From assembly GCA_020650975.1 (NCBI GenBank), contig JAIPMN010017840.1, forward strand, positions 1 to 22,005: a stretch of DNA of 22,005 nucleotides, read 5' to 3'. Origin of the DNA: Apostichopus californicus. Lineage: Eukaryota; Echinodermata; Holothuroidea; Aspidochirotida; Stichopodidae. Of the stretch, positions 1 through 12,300 are shown piece by piece. Within the stretch, counting starts at the first letter, position 1; each line of letters starts with the position of its first letter. The position numbers and the translations under genes were made by a program. The notes under the pieces were generated by a model, which did not search any database, was not told where the DNA came from, and saw nothing but the letters and a program-made list of their open reading frames with translations.

Positions 1-269
1 GGCATATCTGATCAAATCGACACAACACTATCATTTCAATTCTTTCAGATCAACACTTTCTGTTCAGTATTATAATTATTACAACAAATATATATTTATT
101 TTTTTGCTTTTAATCAAAGGGAGTGAAGCCTCCTCACTAATTACGCACTTAGTGAATATTTAGTTGGTTATTGTCCACACAATATAACTTGAATATTTGA
201 TATCTAACCTTACATGAGAGACAAAATGAATAAACTGACTGAATAAATGAATGAAACTTGTTTTCAAAC
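1..269 (-). other. intron 13, 5' part
   Basis: This stretch lies downstream of exon 13 in gene direction and begins with its GT donor at 269-268. It is AT-rich. I see no ankyrin-coding sequence and no acceptor paired with an open frame, so the next exon, expected to hold the last repeat, lies outside the window. Confidence 0.7.
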
Positions 270-368
270 CTTGGTTTCTATCTTTGGGGAGGCCCCACTC
301 TCAATGAGAAGTTTAACAACATTCAGGAAACCAGCCTTAGCAGCAAAATGAAGAGCAGTCCAGCCGTT
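270..368 (-). CDS. trpn1: TRPN exon 13: one ankyrin repeat
   Basis: The exon is 99 nt, 33 codons, phase 0 at both ends, residues 539-571 of the joined fragment. The acceptor is CACAG at 370-369 and the donor is AAG|GTTTGA after 270. It encodes one canonical repeat opening NGWTALHFAAKAG and closing with the hairpin ESGASPKIETK. It follows exon 12 directly, joining DR to NGW as family members do. Reading on into the intron meets TGA as the second codon. In TRPN proteins this is close to the last repeat before the linker to the channel domain. Confidence 0.93.
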
Positions 369-3300
369 CTGTGACGAATGAATGAAGATTTAAATAAATA
401 ATTAATAATCCACAATAAGAGGTCTGTTGATATCCACAACATCTACAAGGACTAACAAATCTTAAAGTCTGGGATCCAGTATGTGGGTTTTTCGCATTCA
501 TTTCGTGGCTTCGGTTTGAACTGATACAAGGCAAATTGTACTGAACTGTAAGAATGTAATGATAAGGATATCTCGGTTAGAAATAGTTCTACTTTCTGCC
601 ATGCAGAACGATATCTGGATTAGATATAGTTCTACCTTCTGCAATGCATCTGCACCATAAACATAGCTTACATTGCAGTACGTCATTAACACAATGTATA
701 GATTACAGTTGCTAACACACACTAGGTACATAACAACTACACCAATTTTGACTGCTTCTCACTATATTACACTCCTCCAGATTCATAATGCTATGTGAAT
801 GCATGTGGAAGAAGGCTAATGTCTTAAAACCTACACTTATCTTCGGTGGGGTGGGGCAGGGAGGAGGGGGGAGTAAGCAGTATAAGCTCATTTGACTCTT
901 CTCTTTACCATTTAGTAGACCATTTTCCTGGATGACAAATGGATGTTATTTCTGTCAGCCAGGGATGACCCCCACTACCTCCCAGATGCTAGTCTCCATT
1001 GCTTCTTATGCCATTATCCTCTTTTTATCCCATCCACCACCCCTAGCACTCTGGTATGTCATTGAATAAATCACAGATCCTCCACATTTCGCTCAATTAA
1101 AGACTCACCCTGTCTGAAGCGTTTATATCTGACCCTTGACCCAAGAGAAGGGACACCATACCGTAGTGGCCGTTGGCCGAGGCCAGATGGAGACCTGTCC
1201 TTCCTCTCTTGTCTTTGGCTTGAAGCTGTGTGGTTGATTTACTGAGGAGCAGGCCAACCACGGCAGTGAATCCACTCCTGGCAGCTAAATGGAGTGGTAT
1301 TGTACCCTGGAGAATAGTTAGAAGTAACTAGCTACATCATCAAGACTTGAGCAAATACACAGTGGCGTAGCCAGAGGTTTTGGCACCCGTGTGCAAAAGT
1401 AGAAAATTGCGCCCCCCAATTATAACTATAATATTGTGAAATAAATTGATATCGGTTGTAAAGGCTTTAAATTTTTTTTCCGTGATATGTAGTCATTACA
1501 GAACAGGATAAAAAAAAAAGAGAAAACGGACGAAATGAACTGAAAAGAAATCACAATCTATAAATTTGCCAATAAAAACAACTACATTCAGATTCTTATT
1601 AGTAACTGGAAAATATTCATGCTCGAAGACGTACATCATTTTCGTCATGTTTTTCTAAAAAAGTGCTTATTTTTTTTACTCTCATTCTCCCATTTCAGTG
1701 CCCCCCAAACCCGGCGCCCAGGGCACGTGCCCCCCCTTGACCCCCCCTAGCTACGCCACTGCAAATACAAGCACCCAACCACACATAGCAACTAATCACC
1801 ATGGTAACATGAAAATAAATGAAGTCATGTCACCCTTGAGAACAGGGTTAATGACAAAGGCAATCATTCTTCAAAGCTCAGTGCCGAAATATGGCACCAT
1901 GAGAAAAATAAATGATATCACAACTACTTTGGAAAATGTTCATGACAAAATGCAACCACTACTGAAACACAAACATTTTTTCTGGAAGATGCATTTCCAT
2001 TAAGTAAAACGTCCAGTTGTAGGCAACTTGCCACAAATATGTTAACTTGTTATAATAAATGAAATCGATTACTGTATTACCATTTACATTTCAGTTATAT
2101 CCAGTTTATTTCCACTTACGTCATAATTTAAAGAATTTCACTTATAAGATTTTACCTGCATTATAGTGGATATATCCGGCTGGACCCCTGGGGAGTTGAG
2201 TAGGAGACGAACGAGGCCTTCGTGACCAGACTGACAGGCTAGGTGAAGAGGAGTTAGTCCGTACTGAAGACAATACAAACCAGAATGAAAACATTTCATG
2301 GTTCCTTGCTGCTGTTCATTAGTTCCATTCATAGGGAAATTTCTAAGAAAGCCCTAATACAACAACAGCAATTCATGCACACAAACTTTTGTTACCAAAG
2401 TAATGCTAAGCCCTGCCCTCTCAAAAATTTGTATCATATCAATTGCAACACACAGCATGTGTATAGGCTATCTGCCAATATCATCATACCAAGTTTGACG
2501 AAATTCCAACTAATAGTAGCCAAGTTAAATAATTTGGAGTTTTTCACGTTTGACCCCGTGACCTCATTAATATTCATGATATGAGCACCAAAATCAATAG
2601 GGTTCATCAACTCACTATGGGCCACCCACCCACTAAGTATGGTAATGATCGGTCATTCCCTTGTTGAGTTATCGTGCATACAAACTTTTCATACCGAAAT
2701 ATTGCTAATCCGGCCCCCTCATAAATATGCATGATATCACTTGCAACACACACCAGTGTGTGAAGACTATCTACCAATATCATCATACTAAGTTTGACGA
2801 AATTCCGACTAATAGTAATCAAGTTATTGCAATTTGGAGTTTTTCACGTTTGACCCTGTGACCTCATTAATATTCATGATATGAGCACCAAAATCAATAG
2901 GGTTCATCTACTCACTATGGGCCACCCACCCACTAAGTATGGTAATGATCGGTCTTTCCCTTGTTGAGTTATCGTGCATACAAGCTAAGCGTCACACACA
3001 CACACCCATACGCACACGCGCACACAAACCTGAATACATAGGTTCCTTTGCTTTTAGCAAGGAACCAAAAACAGCTAATAGCAATGAGCATGTCGAACAA
3101 GTAAAGTTCACAATAGATTCTGAAAGGATTGTGACATTATTCAACACGGAACAAACAAAAAATGTTCTCTGCATATATGTACTCAGGGAAATTAAACTCT
3201 AGCCTTCAAAATTTTGCTTTGAACTTTTGAGGCCTGTTAAAGTATGGTCGTCATAACAACCATAAAAATGCTAAGGTTTTTGTATACAAAATCAACGTTA

Positions 3301-6300
3301 TACATCTTTGATGTTAGTTGTGTAAGCAGCTCGTCCATAATGCATAGCATTTTGCTCCACGATATAAAAAGATAAAATATTTGCTGTATTTACTGGCAAA
3401 AGAAGATATGCTGTAAATCTAATCAGTTTCTTCAAGAATAAATATTAATTATATGCGTGAAATTTGTATACAAGGTTTCCAATCAGAGGAAAAGGATAAA
3501 GTGAGAGGAAGGAAGGATTGGGAGATGGTAGGATCTTAGTGTCTAGAGCCCAGGATAAATCCATTGATGAATAAGAATAAAGCTCAAATCAAGATACATT
3601 CGTTTCCATTGACTTCAGTGTGGTTAGGCTACACACAATCATGGGATGTCAGTATTGTGGAAGGGGAAATGATATCGAGACCAATAAACCAAGGCACAAG
3701 GCAGCAATAAACCAAGGCACAATGAATGCGAACAATAGACCATTGATAACTTGCGATGGACTGTGCAAGTAAGCTCCTATTCATAAATTTCTGTCACTCT
3801 TTCGTGTTGCTAAGAAAGCCTATTGTTACGTGTTGTTAGACCCAACCCACAGCTGTCTCATTAACTTGCCAAGTGAAGTACTGTGGCCACTGGGCCGTGA
3901 AGAATATTCAGTAGCAGCACAATGGGCAGAAGATTTGCATGGCACCAGGCGCCGACTAGATTTGGCTATTCTCCCTTACAGTGCTGCTTTTCAAATTTAA
4001 CTTTTAAAGCCAAACTTCAAGAGAGATAATCGAAAACTCACATCATCACCCAATGCTACTCCAGCTGATATTTCGCTCCTGATCGTGGCCGGCACTGTCG
4101 GTAACATCTCTCGGACAAAGTCGATCTGTCCGGTGTGGGCTGCGATGTGTAGAGCCGTCAGTCCCGATTTCACGCTGGGTGCATTCCAAGGGACTTTCCC
4201 TTTCAGGACCTCCAGGACACTGACATGACCTTCCTTGGCAGCGAGGTGAATGGCTGTTAAACCATCCTGAATGATAAAAAAGGAGATTATAATATGTATT
4301 AAAAATATATTTCATTTTTATGAACATTATCCTTCCCCTGTTAAACCATCCTGAATAATATAAATGGAGATTATAATATATTATATTATATAATATATAT
4401 TATATATTATATTATATATTTCATTTTTATGAACACTATACTTGCCCTTTAACATAATATGCTCTCTCTTCCTTTAACAGTTTGCAATAATTATTCTGCA
4501 GTAGTAGTGTGACTGTCACTGTCTCAATAATAATAATAATAATAATAAATGAGACTTATATAGCGCCAAATCAGTAAACAAAAGTCACTGCTCAAGGCGC
4601 TTTACAAAGAAAGTAAATTAATTTACAAAAGAACAAGTGAAACAGTGGGTCTTAAGTAGACTTTTGAAAGTAGAAAGTTTATAGCAAGTTCGAATGTGAT
4701 CTGGTAACTTGTTCCAGAGATAGGAGGCAGAGTTTTCGAAGCTTCTGTAACCATAGGTCTTTAAGCATGTTTTAGGAACAGTTAAATACAGTTTGTTGGA
4801 GCAACGAAGTGTGCGAGTTGGAATATATGGCAAGAGAAGTTAATAACCTGCAGCCTGTTCCCAATACATGTTACAATTTGTAAATCTGTGGCTCTTATAA
4901 GGGTCATGAATGTTTTCAGTTAGCTCCTTTGTAGCATAATTACATTCAATCATGAGAGGGCTGAATAATTCCATGTCAGAACCTGCTAAAGTCTACCAAG
5001 GTATTCACATCCTTAGATATACACACACATACTTCATCCTACACACTTGAACCACTCTAAACTTTAAAGTTCAAAATTTGAAAGCCCTGCAAAAGAAAGT
5101 ACATTTCTTAAATTTGTTTGTCAAATTTGTGCTGTAAAAACCACAGACAAACCCTACAATCTTCCATGTCAGTATATTACTACCCGTCTTCTACACCTTT
5201 TATAGCCATAAATCTTGCAGTTCTGGCTAGATATTCCACTAAAACAAATGGAGTGTTCATAAAAGCAAACGATACCGTACAGAATTCCATTTTTATCCCT
5301 AATTATCAAGACTATATTATTAATTAAGACTCCAGATGCAACAAGGTCACTCTGTTATCTCTTACAATTGATTTGTTTTATTACTTTTGCTACTAGAGTC
5401 ACCTGAAGGAGATCACCAGTAATGCAAAGTGTAACAGAACAGTCTGCTACACTAAAGCATGCGGAGAGAACCTTGAAAAGGATTTCCGCTGAATATGAAG
5501 ACCGGTTGGCATGCCATAATTATTTTTAAAATTATTTCTTTGTATATATATATATATTTTTTTATATTAATATTTAAGCAGCATCAATTTTTTTCTTCAT
5601 ATTGATATTTTAAGGGTTTTGTCATTTTGTTGTCATTGTAAAGCGCTCTTGAACATGCTTAAGCATGAAAAGAGCGCTATATAAATTTGGTAAATAATAA
5701 TAATCTCATATAGCGAAACTGTCTACAAACATCATCAAAGTTAGAGGACTTGACATAACAATCCTAGCAGAATCCTCAAATAGATTGTTTAAAATAAAAA
5801 AATGAAATCTAAACATGTTTGTTTTGTAACAAATTAATAAATAAAAAATTGTACTTGAAGCAGACTTCCCTAGCTTGCTGCAATAGACTGTAACCTCCGA
5901 AAAACATCAGAGCACACAAATTATCTATCAAAATTGTACCATTAAATTAAGTTCTATGGCTATCCTCCGAGTGAAAATAAAATAAAATATAGGGCAATGT
6001 CGTAGTCGGATCCAGGTGTAATCATATCGGGAACGATTACTCGGTACTTTTTGGGGGGAAATTTAAATGCCGACTGGCATAAGAATTCCTAATTCAGTTT
6101 TTAGAACTTTTAAAATATGAACAATTCAATTTCACTCACTGAGGTTTCTTCAGTAGGAGATGCTCCAGCCTCCAGTAATACACTGACCACCTGGGAATGA
6201 CCACCAGAGGCAGCTAGATGTAACGCCGTAGAGTCCTTCTTCTAAAACAAGGAAATTAACATATGCCATTTATAGAATCGCTGAGTGTGTAAAAGACAAT

Positions 6301-9300
6301 AGCAAAACAGGCCAGGAGCCAACCTACCCCCCCCCTGCCACCCCAACACCTCCCCCATGCAGACCTCTGCACTGCCCCCCTCCATCTGAGCCATATCATG
6401 TGCACAACAAACTTCACATGTTAATACACAGGACAGAGTATTGAGCAGCTCCTTAAATTTTTGGGGCTACTCCTACTCAGAATTCCTGACTACAGGCCTG
6501 TAGCAAGCGCATCTACTAGCAACTTGTAAGCTATTTGAAGCATGCTACATCTGGTCACCAATATTATCATGTAAGGGGTAACTGGACGAAAAGATAATGA
6601 AAAACATGGCTTCACTGAAACTGGCTCAAGATGACATAGTATTTCTGCCTCATGGTAGGATACGTATATGTATGTACATATGTATGACATATGTACCCTT
6701 AAAGAACTTAAAGTGTGCCACAATGTCCAATTCTCCATTATTATTATTAATAAATCATTTATTTAATGGATATTTCTACAAGAATGGTGCTTTTGAAGAA
6801 CAAAAAAATTGACCGTTTGACAGCAAACATTCCAAATATATGTGCTAGTTCTGTTTTGGTGACAGATTTGCCTTACTCTAGAGATCAAACATGATGCTAA
6901 CCAACTCAAAATCATTTGTGATTCCTAAAGCTGGATCTCGAAAGAGATACTTTAAACAGACTTTGTTAAATGAAATGGAGGTAAACGACAAAGGCAAATG
7001 AATATACATATAATTGAAATTGTAGTGAGTTGGAAAATCCAACACAGTGAAAAAACTAATATATATATACATATGAATGACATATGTACCCTTAAAGAAC
7101 ATAAAGTGTGCCACTATACCTAATTCTCCATTATTATTATTAATAAATCATTTATTTAATGGATATTTCTACAAGAACGTTGCTTTTTGCAGAAGAAAAA
7201 ATTTGACAGTTTGACAGCAAACATTCCAAATGTATCACATTTCAAAGGCTATAAATCAAACAAAGGATTAAAATAGAAAAGAATAGCATTTGAAGAAAAT
7301 ATACCATAGACAACATCAACGCACCAACTACCGTGATGCACTTCTTGGGGAAAAGGGAGGAGGGTTTATTTAGTCAAAATAGGTTCCATTCATTCAAACA
7401 TAACTCAAGCTAAGGATAAGATATTGAGGTGGAGGTATCATCAACCTTACAGCTAGCAAATGTGGAATACATTTTTCTTCAAACTAAATTGTTACAAATT
7501 ATCTCTTTAAGGAGAACCGACTTCATAAAATTTCTCTGATATAATTGCCCTATTCCACCCTGACCTATTTTCATCAACCTTCTGCTTGACAAAAAAAATA
7601 ATAATCTTAAAAACTCCACAAGTGTTTTTAATTTACTGAGACATGGATAATATTCCAGCAACCTAGCAACTCGGTGACAAACTAGCACAAACTCTACCCG
7701 GTTTAAATCTGCCAGTGTTTAATCTTTCGTCCCCTTTTCTTTTCTCTTATATATTCTTTTTTTAAATGTCACTCTCCAGTCAACGACTACAGCCATTTCT
7801 GTCAACCATTTATTAACTGACTGAATATACATCAGCAATTCTAGCTTATCCATCTTTGTCAGATTTGACTTTAATAATTATCCAACATATCCTACAGCTA
7901 AAACAAACATCCACTTTGTTTGTTTCGGCTAAATAGCAGGGAAGGTATGATATCATAAAGAACAGCTGATACATAATTGTTATGAAGTTACCACGGTAAC
8001 AATCCCTGTCGTTTTCTAAAATTAGGAGAATAAAATTTTTCGCCGATCGAATGCTATTTGCAGTCTCCTTCTTAAAGTTACGAGATTAATATCGGACAAT
8101 GAGAGTATCATCTTTAACTGTTCATAAGTACTTCAACCTGTGATGGGGAGTTTTGCGACGTGAGGTTAAACAAAAATTTTTTCGGTTTCCAAAAAGTCCC
8201 TACATATGTGTGTGTCAAAACAACAAGCTAGCTTTGTAGGTTGGAGATAATAACTAAACTCTATGAATAGATAGAATCTTGTTAGATAGAATCTAACAAC
8301 CAACTTTTGAATCATAACTTCTACTTTCACAGTAGGACTCCTCTTGGGATTAAAATTACCCCCTCAGCACACTAAAGAAACATTGACCACGAACCTTGTT
8401 TCTTGCAGAGCATACTCCTGACCTGTTAAACCTCAGGAGTTCCTTTATGACTGCCACACTTCCCTTGGATGCAGCAATGTGGGCACAGGTAGAACCGTCC
8501 TAAAAATGATCGAAAACATGTTTTATGCTGTCATCCCTCAGATGAACCCCCCTCTGTGCATGAAAAGTTTGAACACAATGGTGAAACATGCAAATTATTG
8601 GTGGTTAAGTGCTACCATCATTTCCAATTTTTATTTGTTGCTGAGAAAAATTTTCATCAATAGTAGCACATGATAGCCCCAAAAACATGTACAATGTCAC
8701 AGCAATGCAAGATGTAAATAAAAGGACATAATATTAAGAAGCTAGTGTTTGTCTCAGAATACAGCAACATATTTTCCACAGAGAGTACTAAGAAACCACT
8801 TTATTGAAGTAATAAAATACTACTTTTTTTATTATTTATAAACTACACTCATCTTTTTTTTTGAAACATTGTTTCGATTAATTCAAATATATACCTGATG
8901 TAATAATAAATCAAATGACTTACAATGGAAAGACAGCGTGAGCAAACCTATCACGACTAGTCAGTTCTCGGCTAAATTCTGAATTGGAATTAAAAATATG
9001 TGAAACTTACTGCATTTGCCATCGTCACAAGTTCTGGTTTGTACTTCAAGAAGAGTTTGACAATTTCAGCATGATCATTCTCAGCTGCAAGGTGGAGTGG
9101 TGTTTGTCCATGCTGTAAATAGGATGTATGCATTAAAAGTTTGTTTTTTGTATTGTAAAGCTTCACTTGATTTAATGGGTTCTGTTTTTATAAAAGATTA
9201 TTGGTCATATCCATCACCAGATATGGTCAACTCATGAAAATCGTAACACGGCGAGACAATTGTTTTTTTGTTTTTATTAATTGGCCTTGTTTTCTTTGCT

Positions 9301-12300
9301 TTATGAAGAAGAACTACTATGGAAGTGACCCTAGAAAACTATAGAACATTTTTCCAAAGTTTAATTTATAAGTTCACTCAAACTATATCATTCCCATTCT
9401 AGACTTCGACAAACTGTCACAAGACTGGACATTACGGCATCCTCCGATCAGAACAATTCAACTGCACTTCTTTCATCACCACCACCATCACCACCATCAC
9501 ATCATCACCATCATCACCACCATTACCACCATCATCATTATCATCACCATCATCACAACCAACACCATCGCCATCGCCATCGTCATCGTCATCATCATCA
9601 TCATCATCATCTTCATCTTCATCTTCATCAACATCACCACCACCACCATCACCATCATCATCACCACCACCACAACCATCACCACCATCATCACTCTAAG
9701 AACAGAAACAAATACACATTTCCTAATACTACTTCAGATGACTGCTTTGGGTCAAGTGGCTACTGAGTCCTCAACATGACAGTTCATTTTAATACTTCAT
9801 TGCACCAACACCTTTGAGCAGCTCAAGAGAATCAGGGTCTGTGTCAGGGTCTGAGTCGCAGACCTCCTGTATTGGATAATGTACAATCTGACAAGAACAG
9901 CATGCCTCAACCCATACATATTCATGGACATTTATGACCACATAATATGGTTTGATGAGTTACACAGTGTCACAGTATAGAGACATGCATGGGAAACGTG
10001 ATGATAAAGTTCCAACTAATTTTTTTTTCCACATTGAAAACTGGCGACTGTAAAAGTCACGTCTATATGAATGGTAAATGTTCAGGCATGGAGGAGGTGT
10101 AATGTTACATTAATTCATTCTCTTAGTGAACAGGCACGACCTACCAAAATCCAATGAAGAAATAATAGTGGTTGAAGACGGCCAAAGAGAAAGATTTCCT
10201 ATTACATATATTATTTTGTGGCATTGATTGAATTTTATGACGCTGACATCAAATGATTCACTACATCTAATAATGGTATGTCGTAGATTAAAATAAATCT
10301 GAACAAGAAATATAGGAGTACCCCATGGTGATAAACTATGGTCTGACCGATATGTATAAAGAAAGAATACCTGACATTGATTTTTCAACAAGAACTCAGA
10401 CTTTAAAACATGTGTTATATATGTATTAAACATGTGTTACATATGTGTTATATATGTGTGATATATGTGTAATAGATGTGTCTGAACCAGTGAGCTAAGG
10501 GTTACAAGTCCTTTGTCCTTGAACTGAGCTATCAAGCCCTTAGTTGGTGGTGATCCCTATACAGTAGGTGTTATATATGTGTTTGAACCAGCACCCTCAG
10601 GGTTACAAGTCCTGTGTCCTTTAACTAAGCTATCCAGTCCTTAGTTGGTGGTGATCCCTATATATGTGTTATTTATGTGTTGTATATGTGTGATATATGT
10701 GTTATATATGTGTTTGAACCAGTGTCCTCAGGGTTACAAGTCCTGTATCCCTCAACTAAGCTATCCAGTCCTTTGTACCGTGGTGGTGATCCCTATATAT
10801 TTAACCGTTTCTTTGCTGCAGGAACCTGTCAAAGACAGTGACATACCCTGCATATAACGTGTCCACTCCCCNNNCCCCCCCCCCCCCCCCCACTTTCATT
10901 CCATACAACCCAGAAAGTGGCAGAAAAGTGGAATTCTAAAAAAGATCTGGGTTTTTATGTATTAAAAAGTGAAATGAAAACAAAATGAACACAAGTTAAT
11001 GGCAAATTTGAAAAGCTGTTATTAAAAAGACTATTAGAAAAACTGTCTATGGAGATTGTGAATTCAAACCATGAATCCTACTTTACAGTGCTAACTGCTC
11101 AAGAAAAAGGATAGAATGAAGAGAATTGATCAAAACACAATGACGCTTACTTCATCTGATTTGTCCAGCTAGTAGATAAGTAGAGCGGTGCAGAGATGAA
11201 GAGGAGTTTAAGAGAATGTTAGTAGGGTTAATAGCGATTGTGACAAAGGGGAGAAAACAAAATTAATCAATGTCAGCAATTATTATTGGGAATAAAAACA
11301 TTGAATTGTTGCAAGGGTGACATAATTATAGTTAGTATGGTAGGAAAAAGGCATAATTATGCAAATAGAATGAAAACATGAGGTAGAGAAGGCAACAGAT
11401 TAATTAAAGGATAAAACACTTTTACTGTACATAACCAACCAGTATTCTATCATTAAATTTATTACAATTTTATGATACTTTTCAATATGAACAAGACAGT
11501 TCTTAACAACTAATGAATAGTTGAATTTCATTTCATGTTAATGCCATGAAAAGTCCAAAAAATTGGAGATTTCCTATTTGATCTTTGCTTGTGATTGATA
11601 CTAATAACAATGAGTGTCTAGGAGACGATTTTCCAAGATTCAAAAGTAGTCATTTAATACCCAGTTATTAACCTTTAAGATCACCCCCTCAAACAGCTTC
11701 TTTCACTAGCCCTCAATATTTGACCAATGCCTCCCTTACTGTTCATCTATGCTTCACCAATGCCTCTCTCACTGGTCCTGAGTGTGCAACCAATGCCTCT
11801 AACATACCCTTAAAGTTTAATGAATGCTCTCATTTTAACCCTCAGTCAGTGCCTCTCTCACTGGTCTTGAATGTGTGATCAATGCCTCTCACATACCTTG
11901 AATGTTCCCACCACTGCCCCTCTCAAAGGCTTTCAGATCTGTGATCAATGCCTCTCCTTCAATCAATCAATGCCTCTCCTTGAATGTTTCCACCACTGCC
12001 CCTCTCAAAGGCTTTCAGATGTGTGATCAATTCACATACCCAGAATTTTTCACCATTGCCCGCCCCTCTCAAAGGTCTTCAGATGTGTGATCAATGCCTC
12101 TCAGATGCCTTCAATGTTTTACTAATGCCCCTCTCACATGCCCTCAATATTTGAATAATGCATATCTCACACGCTCTCAAACAAAATATTATCCGGCAAA
12201 TTAGATTCTTGAAAGGAAGCCCAGCTTATTCTTTATTAATGATTTGGTTACATTTATTTTTAATAATTTCCAAAACCTTCCTTATCACAACAGTTATTTC

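Larger units (their letters stand above)
4267..6139 (-). other. intron 9 (1873 nt)
   Basis: Besides the duplicated acceptor (to 4447), this intron holds a minus-strand LINE end (4526-4833) and a plus-strand LINE tail (5636-5702). The stretches 4834-5635 and 5703-6139 show no exon and no other feature I can support. Confidence 0.75.

Noticed and set aside
2939..3202. Plus-strand open frame with a His/Thr-rich stretch
   Set aside because: It translates the end of the 300-bp repeat unit and its CA microsatellite; frames of this kind recur wherever such elements end.
4046..4327. 93-residue minus-strand frame rich in Arg, Ser and Glu across exon 10
   Set aside because: It is an off-frame shadow of exon 10; the ankyrin frame through 4266-4042 is the real one.
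9497..9694. Met/Val-rich 65-residue open frame on the minus strand
   Set aside because: Direct translation of the ATG/GTG complement of the CAT/CAC microsatellite; no evidence of a gene.
10479..10773. Functional tRNA-Thr genes
   Set aside because: The anticodon loop and internal promoter-like boxes are recognisable, but the acceptor stem and T stem do not close in any of the three copies and no terminator-like context is seen. Called tRNA-derived repeats instead.
10868..10891. Poly-C run as a biological element
   Set aside because: It contains NNN and looks like a sequencing or assembly limit at a homopolymer; the true sequence is unknown.
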